Below, piece after piece: positions 56,144 through 64,000 of a stretch of 64,000 nt of DNA; within the stretch, counting starts at the first letter, position 1; every line of letters starts with the position of its first letter. Under the pieces are notes generated by a model that saw only the letters and a list, made by a program, of their open reading frames with translations, did no database searches and was not told the DNA's origin. This DNA comes from an uncultured Erythrobacter sp. (lineage in GTDB: Bacteria; Pseudomonadota; Alphaproteobacteria; Sphingomonadales; Sphingomonadaceae): contig CANLZP010000001.1 in the NCBI GenBank assembly GCA_947495695.1, positions 455,069-519,068 of the forward strand, written 5' to 3'. A program made the position numbers and the translations under genes.

Positions 56144-58011
56144 TATGCCGTTTGCGGTTTCGCACCGTCTGGATTGGAGTTTCCTGAACGCTTCGCCTCT
56201 GCCTGTTCAGCAGTGTTCATCACTGGCGGGATGAACGAAATGATGGTGTCGCCTGCACGTGGTTCCGGACGCGCCGCATGAGTAAAGAAGCGCAACCGTC
56301 CACTTGCCCTCAGCAGAAGCAGCATATTTGAGCTTTCGGGCAGGCGTTCCTTGGCGTCTTCGAAATCAAATTCTTCCGACAATTTGGTCTTGCGGAAGGT
56401 CCACCCCTGCGCCTGCCTTTCATTGACATCGGACACACCAAATCCGGACTCGAACAAGGCCCGTCCGCGGATGGAATCCGGCAAAGCATGTCGATCATCA
56501 GAATCCACATCTTCGCCCAATTGATAGACCGAATCCCGCCCAATCTCATGCGCAAATTCGTTGCAGACCAGAGCATTATACGCCTCGTTATCAGACGCTG
56601 CGACCAACACCTGAAACGGGGTCAAATCCAGATTGTGCTCGGTCGCTTCATTCAGGATTTCTCCGTGATAAAATGGCAAGCCTTCGCGCCGCGCAGAGCC
56701 AAGCCGCTGCCAGCTTGAATCAACGATCATCACCGGTGTTTTGAGCGCGATCATCTCCTTGGCCAAGGCCATCGTCCACGGTGTACTGCCCACGATCAAG
56801 AGCCCCGGACGGGTCGAGCCCTTAACTTTCAGCAGCTTCGCCACCAAATCGACCGTGAAGCCGTGTGCAACAATGGTCACAAAGACCACAGCGAAGCTGA
56901 GGCCAATCAGGACATTGCCATCGCTGTAGCCCAGATCGGTCAGTCGCAAGGCAAACAGACCTGAAATGGCCACCAGCACGATGCCGCGCGGGGCGATCCA
57001 GGCGACAAACAATCGTTCGTTCCATGGGACTGAGCTACCAAGCAGGCTGATTAGCACCGTCAATGGCCGGACGAGGAACAACAGCGCCAGCAGGAAGAAG
57101 CCGAAGCGCCAATTGAAATACTGCATGTCGGAAAATTCGAGGCTGGCTGACAAGATTATGAAGATGCCTGACACCAGCAGGACCGCGATATTTTCCTTGA
57201 ACGGATGGATGCTGCGCAAGCTAGAGACGCCCAAATTCGCGAGCGTGATACCCATCACCGTGACCGCGACCAAGCCGGCTTCATGTTCGATCTTGTTCGA
57301 GACCACGAACACCGCGATGACCACGGTGAACAGTACGGGCACTTTGAGATATTCTGGCACGGCGCCGCGCGGGAACAGGAACGCGATCATTCGCGCGGCG
57401 ACATAACCGATCAACCCCGCGACAATGGCAGCAATGATCAGAGGCGGCACCACTTCGACCAAGGAGGCGCCAGGCGAGTCCGCCAGCTTGCGAAAATATT
57501 CATACGCAATCACCGCGCACAGGGCGCCGGTGGGATCATTGACGATGGCTTCCCACTTAAGAATTGAACCAGGCCGCGTTTGCACCTTGGATTGCCGCAA
57601 TAACGGCAGGACAACGGTCGGGCCCGTTACAACCAGGATTCCTCCAAACAAGATGGCCACCGGCCAAACCAGACCTGCAATGTAAAACCCAGCGGCCGAG
57701 CCCAAAGCCCAGCCCACCAACACACCGATGGTGGCTAATCGCCAGACCGCTTCTCCCGAATGACGCAGTTCGCGCAGATCAAGACTGAGCCCGCCTTCGA
57801 ACAGGATCAAGGCAACGCCAATGCCGATCATAGGCTCTAGCAAGTCGCCAAAAGCTGCATTGGGATCGAGCAGGCCCGTGACCGGCCCCGCCATAAAGCC
57901 AGCGAACAACATCAGCACAATGGCTGGCCAGCCAGTACGCCAAGCAATCCATTGAGCACCGATGCCCAAGGCGCCAATTAAAGCAATTGTAAGCGGTTGC
58001 GACTCCATCAC
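56143..58011 (-). CDS. CPA1-type cation:proton antiporter with C-terminal nucleotide-binding-like domain
   Basis: A 622-residue membrane protein. Residues 1 to about 400 form a 12-13-helix CPA1 (NhaP-like) antiporter with 'LILFEGGLSLDLRELRHSG', 'VVTGPTVVLPLLRQ' and 'WEAIVNDPTGALCAVI' carrying the ND-type ion-binding pair. The C-terminal 220 residues contain a Rossmann-like TrkA-N-type domain ('GLLIVGSTPWTMALAKEMIA') and a soluble tail. It probably exchanges Na+ or K+ for H+; the ion is not settled. It is coupled to the OmpA lipoprotein downstream. Confidence 0.87.
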   Translation of the reverse strand: MMESQPLTIALIGALGIGAQWIAWRTGWPAIVLMLFAGFMAGPVTGLLDPNAAFGDLLEPMIGIGVALILFEGGLSLDLRELRHSGEAVWRLATIGVLVGWALGSAAGFYIAGLVWPVAILFGGILVVTGPTVVLPLLRQSKVQTRPGSILKWEAIVNDPTGALCAVIAYEYFRKLADSPGASLVEVVPPLIIAAIVAGLIGYVAARMIAFLFPRGAVPEYLKVPVLFTVVIAVFVVSNKIEHEAGLVAVTVMGITLANLGVSSLRSIHPFKENIAVLLVSGIFIILSASLEFSDMQYFNWRFGFFLLALLFLVRPLTVLISLLGSSVPWNERLFVAWIAPRGIVLVAISGLFALRLTDLGYSDGNVLIGLSFAVVFVTIVAHGFTVDLVAKLLKVKGSTRPGLLIVGSTPWTMALAKEMIALKTPVMIVDSSWQRLGSARREGLPFYHGEILNEATEHNLDLTPFQVLVAASDNEAYNALVCNEFAHEIGRDSVYQLGEDVDSDDRHALPDSIRGRALFESGFGVSDVNERQAQGWTFRKTKLSEEFDFEDAKERLPESSNMLLLLRASGRLRFFTHAARPEPRAGDTIISFIPPVMNTAEQAEAKRSGNSNPDGAKPQTA

Positions 58012-58092
58012 CGAAGGAGGTGAACCCTCAAGTGATCAATGGCAAGTCTGCAGTTCATATCAAGGCTATGCGGCTGGAATGAAACGGTCGGC

Positions 58093-58629
58093 TTAGTCGC
58101 CATCAAACTGCATCAATGATTGCACCTCAAGCCCCGCATCGCGCAGCTTCTGCGCCCCTCGTAGATCGGGCAGGTCAATTACGAACAAGGCGTGGTCAAG
58201 CCGGGCGCCTACCTGCCCTAGCAATTGGGCAGCAGCCAGTGCGGTGCCGCCGGTTGCAATCAGATCATCGACCATCACCACATGCTGGCCAGGATCAATC
58301 GCGCCCGCGTCCACTTCCAACCGGTCAGTGCCATATTCCAGCTGATAATCGACCCCAATGGTTTCGACCGGTAATTTCCCTGGCTTGCGGATCGGGACGA
58401 AACCGATCCCCATATGGGCGGCTACGGCCGCACCAAAGATGAAGCCGCGCGCCTCCATGCCGGCAATGGCTTCTGCTCCGGCCAGCTGTGCCCTATTGGC
58501 CAAATGCTCGACAGTGGCCCGCAAGCCCCGTCCATGCCCGATTAAGGTGGTGATGTCGCGAAACTGAACGCCCGGCTGCGGAAAGTCAGGCACCGTTCGG
58601 ATCAAGGCTTTCAATTCATCCGGGCTCAT
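58093..58629 (-). CDS. apt: Adenine phosphoribosyltransferase
   Basis: A 178-residue purine salvage enzyme converting adenine and PRPP to AMP. 'FPQPGVQFRDITTLI' and 'GMEARGFIFGAAVA' match the family N-terminal half. The PRPP loop is 'VVMVDDLIATGGTALAAAQLL'. It lies just downstream of the pet terminator on the same strand. Confidence 0.95.
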   Translation of the reverse strand: MSPDELKALIRTVPDFPQPGVQFRDITTLIGHGRGLRATVEHLANRAQLAGAEAIAGMEARGFIFGAAVAAHMGIGFVPIRKPGKLPVETIGVDYQLEYGTDRLEVDAGAIDPGQHVVMVDDLIATGGTALAAAQLLGQVGARLDHALFVIDLPDLRGAQKLRDAGLEVQSLMQFDGD

Positions 58630-58665
58630 ACTGGCTATCCCCTAATTGAGTATCCCGCAAAAGAA

Positions 58666-58698
58666 AGCGCCCCGCCATCGCTGGGATGGAGGGGCGCT
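58666..58698 (-). terminator. Terminator of the petABC operon
   Basis: An 8-bp outer stem (AGCGCCCC/GGGGCGCT) extended by an inner CCATC/GATGG stem, followed on the minus strand by TTTCTTTT. It lies 37 bp beyond the petC stop and upstream of apt. Confidence 0.8.
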
Positions 58699-58734
58699 GA
58701 TTTGTCAGATTGCTAAATCCGAGCTTTCACTCGT

Positions 58735-59592
58735 TCAGTCTTCCTTGCGCGGCTTCACCGAAGACCAAATCTGCTTCTTTGACAGCCAAGCCAGAATGGT
58801 GGCGAACAGCAAGAAGCCCAACACTGGCCAACCGGTCTGCTTGCGTTTCATCATGGTGGGCTCTGCCGTCCATGTCAGGAACGCTGCGACATCTTTGGAC
58901 ATCTGCGAGATCGTCGCTTCGGTGCCATCGGAATAGGTAACCTGTCCATCGGCCGTCAAAGGTGGCGCCATCGCGATGTTCACATTGGGGAAGTATTTGT
59001 TGAAATACAGTCCCGTCGGCGTCTCGAACTCAGGATATTCTGCCAGCTTCGCCGGATCGGGTTCGCCATAACCAACCAGCAGAGCATACAGGTAATTCGA
59101 ACCGTCCTTGCGCGCCTTGGTCATCAACGACAAATCCGGTGGGATCGCGTTGTTATTGGCCGCAGCAGCAGCAACGCTGTTGGGATAAGGTGATGGGAAT
59201 TTATCCGTAGGCAGGCCTGGACGCGAAGTGGCCTCGCCCGTGTTTGGATCTATGCCGGGAACCTGCCAACTGGCCGCCTCTGCTTTGACCTGGCCTTCAT
59301 CATAGCCAAGATCTGCCAGATTGCGGAACGCAACATAGTTGAGACTGTGGCAGGCAGAGCAGACTTCCTTGTAAACCTGATAGCCGCGTTGCAGCTGTTG
59401 GCGGTCCCAATTGCCAACCGGGCCATCAAAGCTGAAGCCACCTTCAGGACCGCGGACCTTTTCATGCAAAGCATATTCGGCCGATTGCTCGCCCATGCCT
59501 TCTGTCATGACGACATAGGCGCCCTTACCAAAGGACCACAGGGCCGCGATGGCGAAGCCAAGCCCGGCTAAGATGGAGATAAGACGGATCAT
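58735..59592 (-). CDS. petC: Cytochrome c1 of the bc1 complex
   Basis: A 285-residue membrane-anchored c-type cytochrome of complex III. The heme motif Cys78-x2-Cys81-His82 is in 'EVCSACHSLNYV'. The axial Met region is 'NVNIAMAPPLTADG'. A C-terminal helix ('GWPVLGFLLFATILAWLS') anchors it. An N-terminal helix is a likely signal. It follows petB by 34 bp in petABC. Confidence 0.95.
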   Translation of the reverse strand: MIRLISILAGLGFAIAALWSFGKGAYVVMTEGMGEQSAEYALHEKVRGPEGGFSFDGPVGNWDRQQLQRGYQVYKEVCSACHSLNYVAFRNLADLGYDEGQVKAEAASWQVPGIDPNTGEATSRPGLPTDKFPSPYPNSVAAAAANNNAIPPDLSLMTKARKDGSNYLYALLVGYGEPDPAKLAEYPEFETPTGLYFNKYFPNVNIAMAPPLTADGQVTYSDGTEATISQMSKDVAAFLTWTAEPTMMKRKQTGWPVLGFLLFATILAWLSKKQIWSSVKPRKED

Positions 59593-59626
59593 GAGCCAAT
59601 CATTCCTATATTCTCAAGCCGGCCGT

Positions 59627-60919
59627 TCACGCCGAAGTCTCTGCTGGTTTGGTGCCCGCAGCCGGTTCATCCTTGCCCAGCACAGCTTCTGTGATTGAGT
59701 AGGGCAATGGTCGTGGCTTTTCGATCTGGCTGATGATCGGCAAGATCACCAGGAAGTGCAGGAAGTAATATGCCGTCGCCAGCTGACTCAGCATAATGTA
59801 AGGTTCTTCCGCATGCGCTCCGCCGAGGTAAAACAGCAGGGCCATATCCGCCATCAAGATCCAGAAGAAGATGCGGAACAGCGGGCGATAATGACCTGAA
59901 CGAACCGGGCTCTTGTCGAGCCATGGCAGGATAAACCAGATCAGGATCGACGCGAACATCGCAATCACACCCAAAAGCTTGGCCGGAACGAAGAAGAAGT
60001 CGAAGGTGAAGGCCCGCAGGATCGCGTAGAATGGATAGAAATACCATTCAGGCACAATCAGCGCCGGCGTCGAAAGCGGGTTCGCCTCGATATAATTGTC
60101 TGGATGGCCCAGCATGTTGGGCAGGAAGAACACCATAATCGTGAACACGATCAGGACGACGCCCAGGCCAAAGCCGTCTTTGGCTGTGTAATAGGGGTGG
60201 AACGGAACCGTATCCGATTCCTTCTTTACTTCTACGCCTGTCGGATTGGATGATCCGGGAATGTGCAGCGCCCAAATGTGCAGGATGACAACGCCCGCAA
60301 TCACAAATGGCAGCAAGAAGTGCAGCGAGAAGAAGCGGTTCAAAGCGGCATCATCGGGAGCAAAGCCGCCCAGCAGCCATACCTGCAATGGCTCACCCAC
60401 CACCGGGATGGCGCCAAACAGGCCGGTAATCACCTTGGCACCCCAGAAGCTCATCTGCCCCCAAGGAAGCACATAACCCATGAAGGCGGTTGCCATCATC
60501 AGCAGGAAGATGACCACGCCCAACAGCCAGATCATTTCGCGAGGAGCTTTATAGGACGAGTAAAAGAATCCGCGGAAAATATGCAGGTAGATCACGATGA
60601 AAAAGAAGCTGGCGCCATTGGCGTGCATGTAACGCATCAACCAGCCCCAGTTCACATCGCGCATGATGTGTTCAACCTTGGCAAAGGCAACCGTTGCATC
60701 CGATGCATAATGCATGGCCAGAACAACGCCGGTGATGATCTGCAAAACGAGGAAAAATCCGGCAAGAACGCCGAAATTCCACATGTAGTTCAGATTGCGC
60801 GGCACCGGATAGCCGGCACCAACAGCATTATAGACCAGTCGAGGCAGCGGTAGCCGCTCGTCCAACCATTTGGTGACACCGGTTTGCGGTTCGTATTGGC
60901 GTGCCCAGGAAAAGCTCAT
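59627..60919 (-). CDS. petB: Cytochrome b of the bc1 complex
   Basis: A 430-residue eight-helix quinol-oxidising subunit. The b-heme helices show '[11 protein letters not shown]' and '[20 protein letters not shown]' type sequence, the Qo site has '[14 protein letters not shown]', and the C-terminal extension is longer than the mitochondrial form. It lies 19 bp downstream of petA. Confidence 0.97.
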   Translation of the reverse strand: MSFSWARQYEPQTGVTKWLDERLPLPRLVYNAVGAGYPVPRNLNYMWNFGVLAGFFLVLQIITGVVLAMHYASDATVAFAKVEHIMRDVNWGWLMRYMHANGASFFFIVIYLHIFRGFFYSSYKAPREMIWLLGVVIFLLMMATAFMGYVLPWGQMSFWGAKVITGLFGAIPVVGEPLQVWLLGGFAPDDAALNRFFSLHFLLPFVIAGVVILHIWALHIPGSSNPTGVEVKKESDTVPFHPYYTAKDGFGLGVVLIVFTIMVFFLPNMLGHPDNYIEANPLSTPALIVPEWYFYPFYAILRAFTFDFFFVPAKLLGVIAMFASILIWFILPWLDKSPVRSGHYRPLFRIFFWILMADMALLFYLGGAHAEEPYIMLSQLATAYYFLHFLVILPIISQIEKPRPLPYSITEAVLGKDEPAAGTKPAETSA

Positions 60920-60938
60920 CTAATCAATCTCTCTGATT

Positions 60939-61514
60939 TCAGCCGACACGAATGACGGAATCGGACGTGAATTCATATTCGGGTACTTCGAGGTTGGTCG
61001 GCGCGGGGCCTTTGCGGATGCGGCCAGCCGTATCGTAGTGCGAACCATGGCAAGGGCAGAAATAGCCGCCATACTCGCCTTTGTTTTCGCCTTCTGCAGC
61101 GCCCAAAGGCACACAGCCAAGGTGCGTACAAACGCCCATTGTTACCAGAACATCGCCGTGACCTTCTTTGGTCCGGTCCGCCAAAGTTTGCGGATCGCGC
61201 AGATCGTCCAGTCCTACGGCATTGGCCTCAGCCAGTTCAGCAGCGGTCAGGCGACGAACAAACAAAGGTTGCTTGCGGAAGATTGCCTTGATCGCCTGGC
61301 CAGGAGCAATCGCGCCTGTGTCCAATTCCGTGCTGCTTTCTGCAAGCACGTCAGCAGATGGAGCCATTTGGCTGATCAACGGAAACAGCGTTGCCGCTCC
61401 GCCAATGCCAGCAAAGCTAACTGCTGCGATATTGATGAAATCTCGGCGCCGAACCCCATCATCGCCTTCGCCGACGATCATATCTGCGGTTGCTGTGCCT
61501 GTTGATTCAGCCAT
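60939..61514 (-). CDS. petA: Rieske iron-sulfur subunit of the bc1 complex
   Basis: A 191-residue ubiquinol-cytochrome c reductase Rieske protein. A twin-arginine-like signal ('RRRDFINIAAVSF') supports Tat export. The cluster is held by Cys129, His131, Cys153 and His156 ('CTHLGC', 'CPCHGSHYD'), with a Cys134-Cys155 disulfide expected. It heads petABC; the 203 bp upstream contain the operon promoter, not identified by eye. Confidence 0.96.
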   Translation of the reverse strand: MAESTGTATADMIVGEGDDGVRRRDFINIAAVSFAGIGGAATLFPLISQMAPSADVLAESSTELDTGAIAPGQAIKAIFRKQPLFVRRLTAAELAEANAVGLDDLRDPQTLADRTKEGHGDVLVTMGVCTHLGCVPLGAAEGENKGEYGGYFCPCHGSHYDTAGRIRKGPAPTNLEVPEYEFTSDSVIRVG

Positions 61515-61717
61515 TACACCTAACCTTGCTCAGTCCACTCACCCGGGCAATGATTCGCCAGGTGCTAATTTACCAAACCCGTCAGGAAGCCAAGTGACTT
61601 TCACCGCTGCCTGACCAGCATTCAGGATGGTGGCCGAAATTTTGCCCCTCACCCCGATTTGGCGCGCTGATAGCGCCAATGCCGCACAATGCCAACCGCC
61701 TTTTAAACATGCATAGT

Positions 61718-62500
61718 TCAGTTTTTTGCAAGAGCGATCATGCTGATTTGCCGGCCATAGTTGGCTTGGCCGCGATGGGTTGCCCGGCGGAAAGAGTAAA
61801 ACCGGTCGGCTTGCTCGTAAGTATCCAGACCAAGATCGACAATATTCCCCGCCCCAAAACCGCGCAAACGCGCGCCGATATAGGCGGGCAGATCAAACTG
61901 CCAGTGCCCCGGTCTACCCGGCGCAAAAAAGGCGGAGGCTCCATCGCCAAACATCTGCTTGAAACCGTCGTCCACCTCATAACTGGACTGGGCGATGGTG
62001 GGGCCAATTACCACATTTGTCCGGTCGCGCTGAGCGCCAAGCGCTTCCATTGCTTCCAGAGTGTTTTCCAAAACTCCGTCATGCGCTCCTCGCCATCCGG
62101 CATGCGCTGCACCGATGACACCAGCGGTTTTGTCAACAAGCAGGACAGGCGCGCAATCGGCCGTGACAATGCCAAGCGTGATGCCCTGTTGCGATGTCAC
62201 CAACGCATCGGCTACGGGTCGGCCTGTCGCCTCATCGCTCCACGCATTGGTTACATGAAGAACATCGGCTGAATGGACTTGATGCGGTGCAGCCAAAACG
62301 CTTCCGGGCGAAATCGTGTTGCAGGCCTTCTGACGGGCAGATCGAATGGCATCTGCATCTCCTTCTGCGCCAAAGCCGAACTGCAGTCGCTCGCCTTCAT
62401 GCCCGAAAAAGCCGTGCGGCACGCCTTCCAGCGCATCGCAAATAATCGGATTCGCCAAGGCCACGTCAGCCAAGCGAACGGGCAACTTGTTCATGCACAT
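61718..62500 (-). CDS. pgeF: Peptidoglycan editing factor PgeF (laccase-domain protein)
   Basis: A 260-residue member of the YfiH/PgeF family, once called polyphenol oxidase. 'PHQVHSADVLHV', 'TADCAPVLLVDKTAG' and 'HAGWRGAHDGVLENTLEAM' hold the conserved His/Cys zinc-type site. Relatives remove misincorporated residues from peptidoglycan precursors. The 5' end overlaps the 3' end of the pepN-like gene by 35 bp on the same strand; the exact start (ATG at 62500 or 62494) is open. Confidence 0.9.
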   Translation of the reverse strand: MCMNKLPVRLADVALANPIICDALEGVPHGFFGHEGERLQFGFGAEGDADAIRSARQKACNTISPGSVLAAPHQVHSADVLHVTNAWSDEATGRPVADALVTSQQGITLGIVTADCAPVLLVDKTAGVIGAAHAGWRGAHDGVLENTLEAMEALGAQRDRTNVVIGPTIAQSSYEVDDGFKQMFGDGASAFFAPGRPGHWQFDLPAYIGARLRGFGAGNIVDLGLDTYEQADRFYSFRRATHRGQANYGRQISMIALAKN

Positions 62501-64000
62501 CGCGCGACAGCTTGGGGGCCGCCAAGATCCGTTCCAGCTGCGCCTTCATCAGTGCAGCGCGGCCGTCTTCGATCCTGCGCCACCGTCCCAGCGGCGGAAC
62601 AAAACGCGCGGCCGTGCTGGAGTTAATAGGGTCCAATGCCAAAATGAAATCGGCAATCATGCGATACCCTTCTCCGCTAGGTTCATGGAACGCCTGCGGA
62701 TTGCCGGCAAAGGCCATGTAGAGCGCGCGAGCGCGATTGGGGTTTTGCAGGTTGAAGTCCGGATGCTCAGCCAGCGCTTTGACATGCTCCAACACGTTGG
62801 GATGCTGCGACCACGCCTGCAAAGAGAACCATTTGTCGATCACCAAATCATTGCCGCGATAACGATTGTAGAAATCGATCAGAGCCTCGGTCCGCTCCTT
62901 CACCTCCAAGCCTGTCAACACGTTCAATGCACCTTGGCGGTCAGTCATGTTGTCAGCCGAGGCATATTGATCAGCAGCAATACCCGCAGCACGTTCATGA
63001 TCCGATGCCGCAAGATAAGCGAGAGCTTGCGACTTTACCTTGCGCGCACCGCGCCCGTTTGGATCATCGAAAGCAACCTGTTTTACGCGGCCATAAAGAG
63101 TGTCCAACTCGGTTTGCAATGCGGTCGCCATAGCCAAGCGCAAACCTTCGCGCGCTGAATGCACCGCGCCCGGATCTGCTTTACCGATCTGTTCCATCAA
63201 ATAGGCAGGGCTGGGCAACATCATCAATTCGCCGCGCATGGAATCATCCAATGCCTCGTCGGTCAGGATAGACCGCATGGCGGTGATCACAGCTGCCTCG
63301 CCTTTGGACTGGGCATCACCATCCAAGGCGCCCGTAGAAACACCTACCAATTGACGCGAAGCCAATTCTTGCAGAGCCTCGTAACGGGCAAATGTATCGT
63401 CATCATGCTGGGCCAGGAACACCAGCTGATCTTGCGGCACCGATCGAGTGATCGTGACCGGTGCGGAAAATCCGCGATTGATCGAAACAATCGGAGGCTT
63501 CTCAAAACCCTTGAAGTTCCAGCCCTTCTGCGCCTCATCCATGATGAGCAGTTGTTCACCCTGATGCTTGCCTGTGTCCGGATCGAACAAGGCAACCCGC
63601 AAGGGAATGGGCATGGGCGATTTGTCCGGCTGACCCGGCGTGGCAGGCACTTCCTGCTTCATTGCCAGCAGAGTTGTCTTGTTTGAATGGAGCACCGAGA
63701 CATCAACCTTGGGCGTGCCTGCTTGCGAATACCACAGGCGGAACTGTGTCAGATCAACCTCTGCTCCATCTTCAATCGAGGTGACAAAGTCTTCGCAAGT
63801 GGCCGCCTCTCCATCATGCCGATCAAAATACAGATCGGTGCCTTTGCGGAAGCGTTCTGGCCCGACCATTGTGCGCATCATGCGGATGACTTCCGCGCCT
63901 TTGTTGTAGACTGTCGCCGTGTAGAAATTGTTGATTTCCTGATAGCTGTCAGGCCGGATCGGATGCGCCAGCGGACCGGAATCTTCGGGGAATTGCGCCG
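62466..64000 (-). CDS. pepN: Aminopeptidase N, C-terminal part (5' end off the window)
   Basis: The C-terminal part, about 510 residues, of an M1-family aminopeptidase. The frame is open to the right edge. The first visible residues are 'EINNFYTATVYNKGAEVIRM', just after the zinc-binding part of the active site, which therefore lies outside the window; the conserved 'YTATVYNKGAEV' Tyr is visible. The rest is the alpha-solenoid C-terminal domain ('RFRKGTDLYFDRHDGEAATC'). It is followed by pgeF with a 35-bp overlap. Confidence 0.9.
   Translation of the reverse strand, partial: AQFPEDSGPLAHPIRPDSYQEINNFYTATVYNKGAEVIRMMRTMVGPERFRKGTDLYFDRHDGEAATCEDFVTSIEDGAEVDLTQFRLWYSQAGTPKVDVSVLHSNKTTLLAMKQEVPATPGQPDKSPMPIPLRVALFDPDTGKHQGEQLLIMDEAQKGWNFKGFEKPPIVSINRGFSAPVTITRSVPQDQLVFLAQHDDDTFARYEALQELASRQLVGVSTGALDGDAQSKGEAAVITAMRSILTDEALDDSMRGELMMLPSPAYLMEQIGKADPGAVHSAREGLRLAMATALQTELDTLYGRVKQVAFDDPNGRGARKVKSQALAYLAASDHERAAGIAADQYASADNMTDRQGALNVLTGLEVKERTEALIDFYNRYRGNDLVIDKWFSLQAWSQHPNVLEHVKALAEHPDFNLQNPNRARALYMAFAGNPQAFHEPSGEGYRMIADFILALDPINSSTAARFVPPLGRWRRIEDGRAALMKAQLERILAAPKLSRDVHEQVARSLG

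Noticed and set aside
55551..56234. 227-residue plus-strand frame antisense to the OmpA lipoprotein
   Set aside because: The minus strand has a lipobox and OmpA domain; the plus frame has no supporting feature.
62346..63158. 270-residue plus-strand open frame opposite pgeF/pepN
   Set aside because: Composition follows the complement of pepN; no motif or sensible ribosome-binding site.

Overview
The window reads as a chromosomal segment of a moderate-GC alphaproteobacterium of the order Sphingomonadales, most likely an Erythrobacter/Altererythrobacter-like member of Erythrobacteraceae. This rests on gene content: the tail end of an RcGTA-type gene transfer agent cluster followed by a DUF2793 gene, the division regulator MipZ, the petABC bc1 operon, a Gly-rich double cold-shock protein, and a TonB/ExbB/ExbD set with several ExbD copies. 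No insertion sequence, integrase, CRISPR array or rRNA was seen. Nearly all the sequence is coding, and most gene products are recognisable core functions.

Layout. 1-2.3 kb: end of the GTA structural cluster (host-specificity/tail protein, DUF2793 protein). 2.4-4.2 kb: OmpA-type porin with a 27-proline hinge, then a SodC-like lipoprotein. 4.2-11.2 kb, mostly minus: spinster-type MFS, QueC, a small secreted protein, Hsp33, ArgF-ArgD, and the cold-shock protein. 11.4-16.4 kb: DUF442 phosphatase-like protein, a periplasmic M20 amidohydrolase, and a plus-strand set of small membrane protein, fatty acid hydroxylase/sterol desaturase and GMC oxidoreductase. 16.6-18.3 kb: glnK-amt behind a consensus sigma-54 promoter. 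18.4-26 kb: a long minus-strand run pheS-pheT-prfC-hydrolase-GFA-PNPOx-EEP. 26-35 kb: three AraC-type regulators (two in tandem), rpmI-rplT, DUF805, SDR, HisN, Prs and GlpX. 35-41 kb: Hom, a secreted protein, then TonB-ExbB-ExbD-ExbD, a terminator, and a third ExbD. 41-46.9 kb: an orphan Rieske oxygenase alpha subunit, a ligase-associated DEXH helicase, DoxX and an AmpG-like MFS. 47-51.4 kb: PgmG, a membrane J-domain protein, MipZ, divergent PanC, and a LuxR solo. 51.7-58 kb: tRNA-Gly(TCC), cysD-cysNC-cysQ (sulfate activation), an OmpA lipoprotein and a CPA1 antiporter. 58-64 kb: Apt, petABC, PgeF, and the C-terminal part of aminopeptidase N, which runs off the right edge.

How the genes fit together. 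Several blocks are clear operons with stop/start overlaps: argD-argF, pheS-pheT, hydrolase-GFA-PNPOx, cysD-cysNC-cysQ, and antiporter-OmpA lipoprotein. The glnK-amt pair is set up for nitrogen-limitation control. The ton/exb block supplies proton-motive energy to outer-membrane receptors. Many genes have long in-frame extensions upstream; starts were chosen from ribosome-binding sites, signal peptides and family N-termini, and the alternatives are noted.

I did not find a clearly new multi-gene defence or mobile system. The most interesting leads are the proline-codon microsatellite in the porin, the sigma-54 promoter, the possible structured leader before rpmI-rplT, the triple ExbD arrangement, the tandem AraC pair, the lipid-oxidation trio, and several orphan genes lacking their usual partners.
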